Shown here piece after piece: positions 8,801-16,237 of a stretch of 64,000 nucleotides of DNA. The stretch comes from JAPUME01 sp027294185. GTDB lineage: Bacteria; Acidobacteriota; Terriglobia; UBA7540; JAPUME01. The translations under genes were made by a program, and so were the position numbers. Location: contig CAUVWZ020000001.1 of the NCBI GenBank assembly GCA_963555835.3, positions 372,001-436,000 of the forward strand. Reading direction: 5' to 3'. The number at the start of each line of letters is the position of its first letter. The stretch's first letter is position 1. Below the pieces are notes generated by a model. It made no database searches and was not told where the DNA came from. It saw only the letters and a list, made by a program, of their open reading frames with translations.

Positions 8801-9102
8801 GTAGCTCTTCCTGAATCCGAGTTCGTCAGCGTGACAAGTTGTGTTGCCTTTGCCCCCACTCGGATCACACCGAAGTCGACAGTCGAAGGCGAAACATTCA
8901 CTCTTCCATCGGACTCGTCAGCCGTAAATGCAAGGAAAGGACTTTGTCCGGTAGGAGCGCCTCCGGCACAGGAGACCAAAAGAACGGCAATCAATGCTCC
9001 AAGAGCCGCGCGATTCCCTGGCGAGAGGATCCCGCCCAAAGTTAATTTTCTCTTTATCAGATTTCTCAGGATCATCAGCACTGCCCGAGGAGCTGCACTC
9101 AA
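5815..9102 (-). CDS. Lipoprotein with nine choice-of-anchor D (ASH) repeats and a C-terminal fibronectin III domain
   Basis: A 1095-residue surface protein. The N-terminus has a basic region, a hydrophobic stretch and a lipobox ending in LLVSC near residue 45, so it should be lipid-anchored. Nine tandem Ig-like repeats of about 105 residues follow, each opening with the pattern G-x-L-x-x-x-P-x-x-x-D-F-G-D-V-x-V-G and closing with S-D-A-S-N-S-P-x-x-x-x-L-x-G-N-G, typical of the ASH/HYDIN-like choice-of-anchor D family. The last 90 residues form a fibronectin type III module (LLWDPSISVVDGYNVYRST, then YFYVVVAVDAGG). Such proteins serve as adhesive or scaffold surface components; no enzymatic domain is visible. 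Repeats 6 and 8 share long almost identical DNA stretches. It stands alone, on the strand opposite to the preceding gene. Confidence 0.85.
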   Translation of the reverse strand: MSAAPRAVLMILRNLIKRKLTLGGILSPGNRAALGALIAVLLVSCAGGAPTGQSPFLAFTADESDGRVNVSPSTVDFGVIRVGAKATQLVTLTNSDSGRATVDQVETTGSDFQFSGLPVPLVLEGGQSAAFLVTFSPSIVGSVSGSISLSGSASNSPTLLTLAGQGNSSEESGQLTIIPSTVDFGDVAVDDMVTREVALDNQGNASLTILQADISSPDFLIGGLSLPLTLAAGQSIFFTVGFAPSVSGAEVAGLSFVTESSSAPNTLLLSGNGVLVPGTLSFIPGVVDFGDVTVGDNVSQGVVLSNSGRGPVNVSAVSVNGAGFSVGGFSLPVVLAAGASTTFGVNFSPLAAGSSTASVSVTSDASNSPASLSLTGNGISAVGTLVLTPASVDFGDVTVGASQARTITLGNSGSGTVTVSEAQAVGSAFSVSGIPLPLVLVGGGSATFSVSFAPVAGGSVAGSVTLVSNASNAPSFLSLTGNGLVATGTLSFSSTTLNFVDVVVGTGATQAVTLTNSGEGGVTITQADFADGADFSLGVLPLPLTLSSGQTTTFPVAFTPATVGAQSATLSLVSDAANSPTTLSVTGNGVSPAESGQLTVHPVLLDFGDVPVGNSLTQTVALTNSGSAALTISGAVVSGGAYSINGLSLPLSLAVGETASFGVTFSPQSAGTLTDSLLLTSDASNSPVTIPLTGTGTVLTGALSLTPASLNFGDILVGAADTQVVTLSNTGSGAVTVSGMSVSGTDVSVTGISIPLTLGPGESSAFNVIIVPSSAGNLTGNVTFSSDASNSPTLLSLAWNGLAATGTLNPIPGSIDFGDVPVGNSLTQTVALTNSGNGSLTVSEISVIGTEFSVTGIVIPLTLGVGESATLSVAFEPPLVGSVTGSISLTSDAAISPTLISLAGNGVSSNGLLSLTPASLDFGDVTVGSSATRSVTLTSSGSTVVLVSTSEVTGAEFSVAGLALPLNLSPGETVTFSLTLTPTAAGSVNGNVALASDASNSPTVVSLTGNGIDAVTSKVVGLLWDPSISVVDGYNVYRSTVSGGPYTKINATLVPLTTFADDTVQAGVTYFYVVVAVDAGGVRSQDSNEAQASIP

Positions 9103-9738
9103 AAAGTCATTGGTGTGTGGAAACGGCCCAATGTGAAACGAACGCCGACTCTTGCGGGCAAGTAGGTTGCCGACGACGAAAGCTCAGCCTTGGATTCCGC
9201 ACGAGAATTCAGCATGTGTGGGAAATTGATTGGGAGTAGTTCGGCACCTCCTGGCGATTGACGAGAAGGTCTCGGTAGGTATCTCTCCCATGGCATCGCC
9301 AGGTATCCACACACAGTCAGGAATAAAGGCAATCGGATGGCCGAACTTGGGATCCTGAACTAACCTTTGAGAAATGTTTTGTTCGGGGTGAACTGCTTAG
9401 GATTCTTTAGGTTGTGAGCCGGGGGAAATCAAAGAAAGGAAGTGGAGCGGCGAGCTCTGCACAATGACAATCGTTCCCTAAGACGGATTTCATTAGAAGA
9501 ATCTTGAGAAGGGTAGGTGAGACGGAAGGGTAGGATGGTGGCTAACCTGCGGGTTTACTTCCAAAGTGCCCTCCCCCTGCGCCCGGGTTCCCCCCTGCCC
9601 TTCGGAACTGATCGCGGCCCAGGTTGAGTTCCTGCGCACCTCGCTTGGGTGCGAATAGCATCTCGCGCAACAGAACCGGGGACGAACCCGGCAAGGAAGG
9701 GAGGGCCGTGCCCGGCAGATATGCACCTGCGGTGTTGT
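9103..9738. other. Intergenic stretch upstream of the ASH lipoprotein gene
   Basis: No convincing gene. The part next to 9102 should contain the promoter of the lipoprotein gene, but I see no strong boxes. The short frames in both strands lack recognisable protein content. 9625-9720 has pieces reminiscent of TpsiC arms but no tRNA fold. Confidence 0.4.
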
Positions 9739-9820
9739 TTAGATCACCCTCAGCGTCAGGTTGATACTGTGGTTAACACCGCCGGACGTTGCAGTAACTC
9801 TCAGTGTGGATGCACTGAAA
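9739..9820 (-). pseudogene. C-terminal relic of an Ig-like/choice-of-anchor protein gene
   Basis: The minus strand reads IFSASTLRVTATSGGVNHS then INLTLRVI and a TAA at 9741-9739. This is the typical last strand pattern of bacterial putative-Ig domains (L-x-V-T-A-T-S-G-x-x-x-H-S-x-x-x-x-L-x-V). Upstream the frame is closed by a stop after about 25 codons, so only the tail of a second surface-protein gene remains. Confidence 0.4.
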
Positions 9821-9966
9821 ATCTGAGGCTATGGTAGCCGGGCCGGAGTGGAAATCCTGGCGGCAGGCCCAAGCGTGAAGCGTGCCCTGGAATCTGAAGC
9901 AGCCAAGGCAGCGTTTGAAGAGAACACTAGTAGCGCACCCTGAGGCGCCTCAGCCCCAACCCGTGG

Positions 9967-10809
9967 TTAGCCCGTCTTTTGCAGGATAAATAAAATGTTT
10001 TCATCAACCCATTGAATATCGTTCGGGTCACTAAAGTTATCTCGCAAGTTGCCACGAAATTGATTCAGGGCTTTTTCGAATTCGCTCGGAGAGTATAAAT
10101 CAAAAGTGGAATAATGATGATTCTTCGCCTTCTCGCTGAGTCTCTCCAAGTTGAATTTCCGATTAAACTCGAAAGTTCGTGTTTCTCGTAATTTCAAACC
10201 TGGAATCCTGGCTATTGACTCTTTCAATTGGTCCTCTTCATAAAGCCGTGTTTCCTTTGAAAGGAACAATGGAAAGAATCTTCCCCAAACGCTTCGGCTG
10301 TTTTGGCTTCTCAGCCGGGTGTAAACAAACAGGTATCCGCCATCCTGAAGAATCCTTGCCGTCTCCTGCAAAAAATCCAACAGTGTGAAGTGGTGAACGG
10401 CGTTAAACGAAAATATGCAATTCAGCGATTCATCACTGAGCGGAAGAGACATTGCACAAGCCTTTATCGTGCCCGTCACTCGCATGCCATCTTCAGCGAA
10501 TCCCCGGTTGAATCGTCCTAACATTTTTGCACTATAGTCAATGCCATAAATGAAGGTAATTCTATCTTGCAACTGCCGAATCAGTAACTGTGTGTATCTT
10601 CCCGTGCCACAACCGATGTCTGCCGCCTTGATCGCAATTAGAGAATTCAATTGATGGACGATATAGGTAATCGGCTCTTCATCGGTTGTTCTTAGACTTT
10701 GGTACAGTGGGGCGATCTTTCCAAAGTGGTCACTGTGCTTGTAATCAGTAAGCATCTTATCCATCCGAGCGGGCGAACTATTGGTTTGCGGATCCGCAGA
10801 AGACCTCAT
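9967..10809 (-). CDS. Class I SAM-dependent methyltransferase
   Basis: A 280-residue cytoplasmic methyltransferase of the UbiE/Methyltransf_11 type. Motif I is ADIGCGTGRYTQLL near residue 58, the acidic loop IYGIDYSAKML near 90, and the post-II region SLNCIFSFNAVHHF near 135. The substrate cannot be told from sequence. The C-terminal half (residues 180-280) has no known signature. The gene is visibly AT-richer than its neighbours and stands alone between the lipoprotein relic and a tRNA-Met-derived repeat, which suggests acquisition with the accessory region. The chosen start ATG 10809 could be replaced by the ATG at residue 18 (MDKMLTDYKHSDHF), where family similarity appears to begin. Confidence 0.85.
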   Translation of the reverse strand: MRSSADPQTNSSPARMDKMLTDYKHSDHFGKIAPLYQSLRTTDEEPITYIVHQLNSLIAIKAADIGCGTGRYTQLLIRQLQDRITFIYGIDYSAKMLGRFNRGFAEDGMRVTGTIKACAMSLPLSDESLNCIFSFNAVHHFTLLDFLQETARILQDGGYLFVYTRLRSQNSRSVWGRFFPLFLSKETRLYEEDQLKESIARIPGLKLRETRTFEFNRKFNLERLSEKAKNHHYSTFDLYSPSEFEKALNQFRGNLRDNFSDPNDIQWVDENILFILQKTG

Positions 10810-10936
10810 CCCGGTCCGGGTAATGAATTGAGTCCCAGCAATTGTAACAGGCCAGGGAGCAATTCAAGGGGAAAACCGGAATATTTTTATTTAGGTCAGC
10901 GGAGATACAATCTGGCGCGCAGGCCGGTGGGGAGGG

Positions 10937-11235
10937 GTGAGCGTACCTCCGCGGATTCAGCGGGAGGGGTGCGCAGGTGCCTCAAACCCTTTTCCGACGC
11001 GGGTTTGCGCGGTGCTGCAATGCCGGCCTGTGCTGTGCCGATTCAACCTCTTGCGATTCGTGGGCCCGGGTGAATTCCAACCACCAACCGACGGATTATG
11101 AGGGAGCAGATGGAATATCCCTCAATATCCCTGGATTACCCTGGATATCCTCGGGACGCGGTCTTTGAAGATTGCGGTTACCCCTGATTGCCCTCTGGTT
11201 CCCCTGAGTTCGCCCTATTCCTGTCACCGGGACGT
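10937..11235 (+). repeat. Long direct repeat, copy 1, containing a tRNA-Met 3' fragment
   Basis: About 300 bp are strongly similar to 21819-22110 in the same orientation, including GGATATCCTCGGGACGCGGT and the tRNA-derived core. No gene is seen inside. The copies are 10.9 kb apart and look like junctions of integrated elements. Confidence 0.75.
11061..11102 (-). other. Attachment-site scar: 3' part of tRNA-Met (CAU), copy 1
   Basis: On the minus strand this matches the intact tRNA-Met (43103-43178) from the anticodon loop to the 3' CCA, with a few changes in the T arm. The D arm and 5' acceptor are absent. Such 3' tRNA fragments mark one end of elements that integrate into tRNA genes. It lies in direct orientation with the copy at 21938 and with the complete gene. 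Confidence 0.7.
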
Positions 11236-11267
11236 CACAAGCTTCCCTACCCTGACACTGGTCCTCG

Positions 11268-11296
11268 TTGACTTGCCCGTCGAGCCAGACTAAGAT
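11268..11296 (+). promoter_or_regulatory. Kinase-type promoter, copy 2
   Basis: TTGACT 11268-11273, 17 bp, TAAGAT 11291-11296, then 26 nt to ATG 11323, with leader ccgCCATCAAGTTAAGG. Spacing is the same as in copies 1, 4 and 5. Confidence 0.7.
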
Positions 11297-11322
11297 TCCG
11301 CCATCAAGTTAAGGCCCCCTCT

Positions 11323-11850
11323 ATGATAGGCAAGAGCATTGCGCATTATCGGGTCACCGCCAAGCTCGGTGCGGGCGGCATGGGAGTGGTCTATCGCGCC
11401 ACCGACACCAAGCTGGGGCGTGAGGTGGCCCTCAAGGTCCTGCCTCCCGTCTTTGCCAACGACGCGCAGCGCATGGCACGCTTCAAGCGGGAAGCGCATG
11501 TCCTGGCTTCTCTCAATCCCCCCAATATCGCCTCCATCTATGGCTTGGAAGATGCCGACGGTATTCACTGTCTGGTGCTGGAGCTGGTCGAAGGGCCGAC
11601 CCTGGCAGAGAAAATCCGGGAAGGTGCGATTACCTCTGGAAGATTCGCTGAACATCACCAAGCAGATTGCCGAGGCTCTGGAGGCTGCCCATGAGAAGGG
11701 AGCCATCCATCGCGACCTGAAGCCTGCGAATGTCAAGGTGACGCCTGAGGGCATGGTGAAGGTGCTCGATTTCGGCCTGGCGAAGCTGGCGCGGCCGGTG
11801 AGCGAAATGGCTGTGACCGAGAGCCTCATCGAAACACCCGCCGCGCCCAT
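11323..11850 (+). pseudogene. Pkn-type Ser/Thr kinase, 5' half, frameshifted and truncated
   Basis: The product starts MIGKSIAHYRVTAKLGAGGM with the glycine-rich loop, then VALKVLPP (ATP-binding lysine) and the alpha-C region. One extra A near 11632 shifts the frame after KIREGAI. In the next frame the catalytic loop HRDLKPAN and DFGLAKL follow. Similarity stops shortly after the DFG segment, at about 11850; activation loop, APE and the whole C-lobe are missing. No kinase activity is expected. The conserved promoter is intact, and downstream in the same direction lies the GH94-like gene (12206). The nearest relative is the fragment at 31139-31624. Confidence 0.85.
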
Positions 11851-11853
11851 GAG

Positions 11854-12040
11854 AATGGATTGGAGATGGCGTGCCGCGTCGACTCGGACGTTCCTGACGC
11901 CCTGATGGGTGACTGCAACCGCCTCCGGCAGGTCGTGGTCAACCTGTGAACAAGGTGATCGAATTCTCGGAGAGTCCCCCGATTCTCCGGGACACCACCG
12001 AGCGGAAGCTGGCCCGGGAAGCCCTCCCTCAGGCGCACGA
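11854..12040 (+). pseudogene. Histidine-kinase debris (HATPase N-box piece plus PAS/PAC tail piece)
   Basis: Directly fused to the kinase remnant, 11854-11949 reads NGLEMACRVDSDVPDALMGD and then CNRLRQVVVNL before TGA. This matches the region just before the N-box of hybrid histidine kinases (E-L-x-x-x-V-x-x-D-V-P-D-A-L-x-G-D-x-x-R-L-R-Q-V-L-x-N-L). After it, 11985-12035 reads LRDTTERKLAREALPQAHDE, the end of a PAC motif leading into a kinase linker. The pieces are out of natural order (PAC should come first), so this is rearranged debris. Confidence 0.6.
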
Positions 12041-12205
12041 TGAGGATGGCCACCTGCACCCCGTTCACGGCCACACTCCGGTGCGACGGCCGTTGGGAGA
12101 CGGCGCGCCCCTCTGGTTAACGGGCCAGTGGCTGGGTCGCCGAGCATGGCCGCTGCGTTTGATGGCCCGACAGACCGTTACGCGAAGAACGGAGTTCCCT
12201 CAGAC

Positions 12206-15200
12206 ATGACCCGACGGCGCACGACCTACGCGCTGGACCTGGACACGTCGTCGTTCGTCATCGAGGAGTACAACTGGGCGCCCGCGTTCTCGAACTTCCT
12301 CCCCGGTATCGCCGGGGCGTGGGGGATCCCGCTGTGGGCGTATTACGTCAACCGCGGCCAAGCGATGACCTCCGTGGGCGTTCGCGACAAAGACGGGCAG
12401 ATCCTCGAGTTCTACTCGCTGAATAAGGCCGTGATGCGTATTGAGCGCGAGGGCTTCCGGACGTTCGTTCGGATCGACGGCGGGCCCGTGTACGAGCCGT
12501 TCCGCAGAACCGAGCGCGACGGTATCTCGCAGACGATGATCATCTCCTCGGCGGAACTGGTCCTGCGTGAGCGGAACGATCCCCTGGGCCTCGAGATCGA
12601 AGTCGTGTACTTCACGCTACCGAACCTGCCCGTGGCGGCCATGGCGCGGCAGGTGCGCCTGCGCAACCTCGCGGCCCGGCGACGGCGCGTCGAGTGGCTC
12701 GACGGCGCCGCGCGGATCATCCCCTTCGGCGTGGGGCTCGAGCGCAGCAAGGCGATTCCGCGTCATATCGAAGCGATGATGGGCGTGTGGAACATTCGTG
12801 GCGTCCCCCTGTTCCGACTCAAGCAGAATCCCGAGGACCTGGCGCAGGTGGGCAGCCTCTCGGGGGGGCATTTCTACCTCGCGGCCGGCACCCGGCTCGG
12901 CCAGGGACTCGTCGTCGACCCGGATGCGGTGTTTGGCGACGAGATCAGCCGCGACCGCCCCTGGCGGTTCGAGCGCGAGGGTGCACCTGGCGTCCTTGCC
13001 GCCACGGCGTACCGCGACAACAAGACGCCCGCGGCGTTCGTCGTTCGAACGGACCAGCTGGCCGCCGGCGCCGAAGTCACGCAGAGTTCCGTGTTGGGCC
13101 ATGTCCCGCGTGACGTGGACCTACTGCCACTCTTGTCGGCTATGCGGAGCCAGAACTTTTTCCATCGCAAGCGCTCCGAGAACGCCCGCGAGGTTGCCGA
13201 GATCGGGGGTCGTTGCTTCACTGTCTCGTCCTCGCCCACCTTCGACGCCTACGCGCAGCAGAACTTCCTTGACAACGTCGTGCGTGGCGGCATGCCCAAG
13301 GTGTTTCAGACAGCGCGCGGTCCTAGCGCCTGTTACCTGTTCGGCCGCCGGCATGGTGGCCTGGAGCGCGACTACCACAACTTCGTCGTCGAGCCCACCT
13401 ATCTATCGCAGGGAAACGGGTTCTACCGGGACGTGCTCCAGAACCGGCGGAGCGACACGCTCTTCTTCCCGGAAGTCGAAGACGCCAACCTGGTCACGTT
13501 TCTCAATCTGTCGCAGTTGGATGGTTACAACCCGCTCGGTGTCGACCAGGTGACCTACCGCGTGGCGGATCAAGCGGCCCTTGGGCGGTGGCTGCGGCGC
13601 AACGTCTCCTCTGCACCTGTCCGCGCCGACCTGCGCCGCTGGATTCAGAAGTCTTTCAGCCCGGGCCAGCTCGTGATGCGGCTCGAGGCGGGCACGGGCC
13701 GTCCGGTGCGCGACCGTGAGCGGGTCGCCCGGGAGGTTCTGGCGTTCTGCGCTCAGAACGAGGTCGGCAGCCTGCACGAGGGCTTCTGGTCGGACCACTG
13801 GCACTACAACTTCGACCTGCTGGACGCGATCCTGAAGGTCTTTCCCGATCGTCTCGAGGACCTGCTGGTCGGGCGCCGCGTCTACACGTTCTTCGACGAT
13901 CCGGATGTCGTTCTGCCGCGGTCGGAGAAGACGGTGGCGGTTGGGGCGAAGATTCGTTGCTACGGCGCCGTGATTCGAGACGGTGAAAAGGAGCGCTCTA
14001 TCCGGGCCCGGAACCACGATCCCTACACAGTTCGGACGCGGTACGGCCGTGGGACGATCTACAGGACGACGCTGCTCGTCAAGTTGCTGTGCCTCGTTAC
14101 GAACCGGCTCGGCACGCTCGATCCGGCCGGCACCGGCATCGAGATGGAGGCCAACAAGCCAGGGTGGAACGATGCGCTCAACGGTCTGCCGGGCCTCTTC
14201 GGGTCCGGGCTCTCGGAGCTGCTCGAGCTGCGACGGGCGCTCCGGTTCATGCGAGACGCGCTCGACCGGATCGGCCCTCCGGCATCCGAGACGTTGCCCG
14301 TTTACGAGGAGCTCGCCGGGTTCGTGCGCGCCCTGCGGCGAATCATTCGGCGCCGCCTGCGGTCGCGCGCCGAGCGCGCAGCCTTTCTCTACTGGGACTC
14401 AGCCAACACCGTCAAGGAACGCTACCGAGACCAAACCCGGCTCGGTGTCTCAGGTCTTACGGTCGACTTGTCGTTCCGCGAGATCCGCGGCTTTCTCGCG
14501 GACGCGGGGACGTTGCTCGACGCCACGTTCCGAGGCCCGAGGCGCGCACAGGTGATGTCGCCCGGCGGCGTTCCCTACACCTACTTCCTCAACGAGATCG
14601 TCAAACATCGGCCGCTGTCTCGCCGGAACCCTCAGGGGTTCCCGCTGGTCAAGGCCCTGAGCTTCCGGCAGCGTCCGGTGAGGCTGTTCCTGGAAGGGGC
14701 GGTCCACTGGATGAAGGACCGCCCCGAGGAAGCCGCAGACATCTACCGCGCCGTGCGCCGCTCAGGGGTCTTCGACCGCAAGCTCGCGATGTACAAGACG
14801 TCTGAGGACATGACGGGCGAGACGACCGAGCTGGGGCGTTCCGTCGGTGCTTATCCGCGCGGTTGGATGGAGAACGAGTCGATCTACCTGCACATGCACT
14901 ACAAATATCTGCTCGAGGTGCTTCGGGCCGGGTTGTATGCGGAGTTCTGGAAGGAAGCTCGGACCGGGCTGATCCCCTTCCTCGATCCGGCTGTCTACGG
15001 GCGGAGTACGCTTGAGGGAGCATCGTTCGTGGTATCGAGCGCCTATCCCGACGAGCGGTTTCATGGCCGCGCTTTCCAACCGCGCCTGTCGGGCATGACC
15101 ACGGAGTTCATCAGCATGTGGATTCTGGCACTGGTCGGCTCACAGCCCTTCCGAGTGGCCACGAACGGAAACCTGACGCTGACCCTCGAGCCCCGGCTAC

Positions 15201-15502
15201 CCGATTGGCTGTTCACCGAGCGCCAGACGACGCGTCCCTACCACGACCCGCTGGATGGCTGGGGCGAGGTAAGCGTGCCGAAGGACGCTCTGGCGTTCAA
15301 GTTGCTGGGCTGCGTCCTTGTGGTGTATCGAAACCCGCGGCGTCGACCGACGTGGGGAGCCCGCGGGGTGCAGCCGATCGCGTACCGGCTCGAGTACCGC
15401 AGCGGAAAGGTTGTCGAGCTCGGCTGCGCCACGGTCGCTGGTGTGCACGCCGAGGCTGTGCGCGAAGGTGCGGTCCGCCGCATCGACGTCACGCTTGGGT
15501 AG
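12206..15502 (+). CDS. GH94-family phosphorylase, 1,2-beta-oligoglucan phosphorylase-like
   Basis: A protein of about 1100 residues resembling the long GH94 (former GT36) glucan phosphorylases, best the 1,2-beta-oligoglucan phosphorylases, which cleave sophorooligosaccharides with phosphate to glucose 1-phosphate. Near the N-terminus it has FVIEEYNWAPAFSNFLPGIA and IPLWAYYVNRGQAMTSVGV; centrally WSDHWHYNFDLLDAIL; then NKPGWNDALNGLPGLFGSG, whose aspartate (residue 656 from this start) matches the GH94 general acid; the C-terminal third is the (alpha/alpha)6 end and beta-sandwich. No signal peptide, so cytoplasmic. I prefer ATG 12206 (GGAG 11 nt upstream) over the in-frame ATG 12128 because similarity begins at TTYALDLD. 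GC content is clearly higher than in its neighbours. It sits behind kinase debris with a kinase promoter and is probably horizontally acquired. Substrate linkage is inferred. Confidence 0.75.
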   Translation: MTRRRTTYALDLDTSSFVIEEYNWAPAFSNFLPGIAGAWGIPLWAYYVNRGQAMTSVGVRDKDGQILEFYSLNKAVMRIEREGFRTFVRIDGGPVYEPFRRTERDGISQTMIISSAELVLRERNDPLGLEIEVVYFTLPNLPVAAMARQVRLRNLAARRRRVEWLDGAARIIPFGVGLERSKAIPRHIEAMMGVWNIRGVPLFRLKQNPEDLAQVGSLSGGHFYLAAGTRLGQGLVVDPDAVFGDEISRDRPWRFEREGAPGVLAATAYRDNKTPAAFVVRTDQLAAGAEVTQSSVLGHVPRDVDLLPLLSAMRSQNFFHRKRSENAREVAEIGGRCFTVSSSPTFDAYAQQNFLDNVVRGGMPKVFQTARGPSACYLFGRRHGGLERDYHNFVVEPTYLSQGNGFYRDVLQNRRSDTLFFPEVEDANLVTFLNLSQLDGYNPLGVDQVTYRVADQAALGRWLRRNVSSAPVRADLRRWIQKSFSPGQLVMRLEAGTGRPVRDRERVAREVLAFCAQNEVGSLHEGFWSDHWHYNFDLLDAILKVFPDRLEDLLVGRRVYTFFDDPDVVLPRSEKTVAVGAKIRCYGAVIRDGEKERSIRARNHDPYTVRTRYGRGTIYRTTLLVKLLCLVTNRLGTLDPAGTGIEMEANKPGWNDALNGLPGLFGSGLSELLELRRALRFMRDALDRIGPPASETLPVYEELAGFVRALRRIIRRRLRSRAERAAFLYWDSANTVKERYRDQTRLGVSGLTVDLSFREIRGFLADAGTLLDATFRGPRRAQVMSPGGVPYTYFLNEIVKHRPLSRRNPQGFPLVKALSFRQRPVRLFLEGAVHWMKDRPEEAADIYRAVRRSGVFDRKLAMYKTSEDMTGETTELGRSVGAYPRGWMENESIYLHMHYKYLLEVLRAGLYAEFWKEARTGLIPFLDPAVYGRSTLEGASFVVSSAYPDERFHGRAFQPRLSGMTTEFISMWILALVGSQPFRVATNGNLTLTLEPRLPDWLFTERQTTRPYHDPLDGWGEVSVPKDALAFKLLGCVLVVYRNPRRRPTWGARGVQPIAYRLEYRSGKVVELGCATVAGVHAEAVREGAVRRIDVTLG

Positions 15503-15565
15503 GTGCTGACAATCCCGCCGCCGGCCGTCAGGTGGCAGTGGGATCGCCGTAGTTCGTCGCAAACA

Positions 15566-15630
15566 TGGCGAGAGAGAAGGATTCGAACCCCTCGAGACGG
15601 TTTGCCGCCTAAAGGTTTTCAAAACCGCGG
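15566..15630 (-). pseudogene. 3' fragment of tRNA-Ser (UGA)
   Basis: The minus strand shows an anticodon arm CGCGGTTTTGAAAACC (anticodon TGA at 15621-15619), a variable arm, the T loop GGTTCGAATCC and the end TCTCTCGCCA. No D arm or matching 5' acceptor strand can be found upstream. It is a truncated tRNA or an integration scar, just after the GH94-like gene. Confidence 0.65.
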
Positions 15631-15761
15631 CATCTCAGGCGGAGTCAAATGGGTATTCGCGTCAAGCGAGTACACGAGCCGCCGTCGACCCGGGACGACC
15701 GGCGCATTTCGGTTGACCGACTTTGGCCTCAAGGTACTGTTGTTTGACCTGCTCTGCCGTT

Positions 15762-15800
15762 TTATGGCGGGACATGGTGCGACATCGTTTTCCCGATCAT
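15762..15800 (-). pseudogene. 5' remnant of a Pkn-type kinase gene (12 codons)
   Basis: Reads MIGKTMSHHVPP and TAA on the minus strand, a decayed version of the kinase start MIGKTISHYRV. It follows a complete kinase-type promoter at 15856-15828 and precedes the tRNA-Ser scar. Confidence 0.6.
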
Positions 15801-15827
15801 GGGAGGAACCCTGACTTAATTGGCGCA

Positions 15828-15856
15828 GTGGTAGTCCTGGCACAGGCGGAAGTCAA
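15828..15856 (-). promoter_or_regulatory. Kinase-type promoter, copy 3
   Basis: On the minus strand TTGACT (15856-15851), 17 bp, TACCAC (15833-15828), 27 nt to ATG 15800, leader gcgCCAATTAAGTCAGGG. The -10 box is weaker than in the other copies, fitting its decayed gene. Confidence 0.55.
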
Positions 15857-15967
15857 CGCGAGTGCCCAAAAACAGATGTTTCTGGGCCACTTGATTCCCC
15901 GACTTTCGGGTGAACGGATTCAGTCGGTTAGGAGGGGCCTTGCAGGAGGGTTTTGGGGCCAGGGTTC
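15852..15967 (-). repeat. Dispersed repeat Y, copy 1 (kinase inter-gene spacer)
   Basis: Matches 28262-28376. Shared blocks in plus orientation are GTCAACGCG, TGTTTCTGGGCCAC, TTAGGAGGGGCC and GCAGGAGGGTTTTGGGGCCA. On the minus strand it joins the end of one kinase gene (FPE stop) to the promoter of the next, so it appears to be the ancestral spacer of head-to-tail kinase paralogues. Confidence 0.7.
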
Positions 15968-15990
15968 TCACTCCGGAAAATTCTTCCGCC
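15968..15990 (-). pseudogene. 3' end of a kinase/TPR gene (RKNFPE stop)
   Basis: Only the final codons R-K-N-F-P-E and TGA (15970-15968) remain. They correspond to the L-L-R-R-M-N-F-P-E tail preserved at 28377 and 36345, and are followed by repeat Y exactly as at 28376. It lies 140 bp after the end of the repeat-X ORF. Confidence 0.55.
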
Positions 15991-16132
15991 GGCAACCGGC
16001 GCCGTAATCAAATGGCTGGTCCCAATTCCGGTCATCATCAAGATCATGCTGGCCCCGAATTCGTTTGCCAGGCCCCTGAGGTTAAGGGATGGAATGTCCA
16101 ACATCTCGAGGCTACTCGGGTCTTTTTGCATC

Positions 16133-16237
16133 TCAGAGGAGCTCCTGTAGGAAATAAAACGAGGGCCCACAACCGCTTCCCCCGAAGTCAGGTTGAAGGG
16201 GCGCCAATCTTGGCTCAACCGGTTTCCTGTTGTTCAT
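16133..16237 (-). repeat. Dispersed repeat X, copy 2 (small ORF overlapping the panE-like stop)
   Basis: A 34-codon frame starts with ATGA overlapping the stop of the panE-like gene and reads MNNRKPVEPRLAPLQPDF before diverging from copy 1 at 5738. The overlap would allow translational coupling. The function of the peptide, if made, is unknown. Confidence 0.5.

Noticed and set aside
9620..9720. Possible tRNA near 9.65 kb
   Set aside because: Pieces such as CGAACCCGGCA do not form a cloverleaf with neighbouring sequence.
15928..16218. 96-codon minus-strand frame after the panE-like gene
   Set aside because: It overlaps repeat X in another frame, the kinase tail and repeat Y, and has no recognisable domain.
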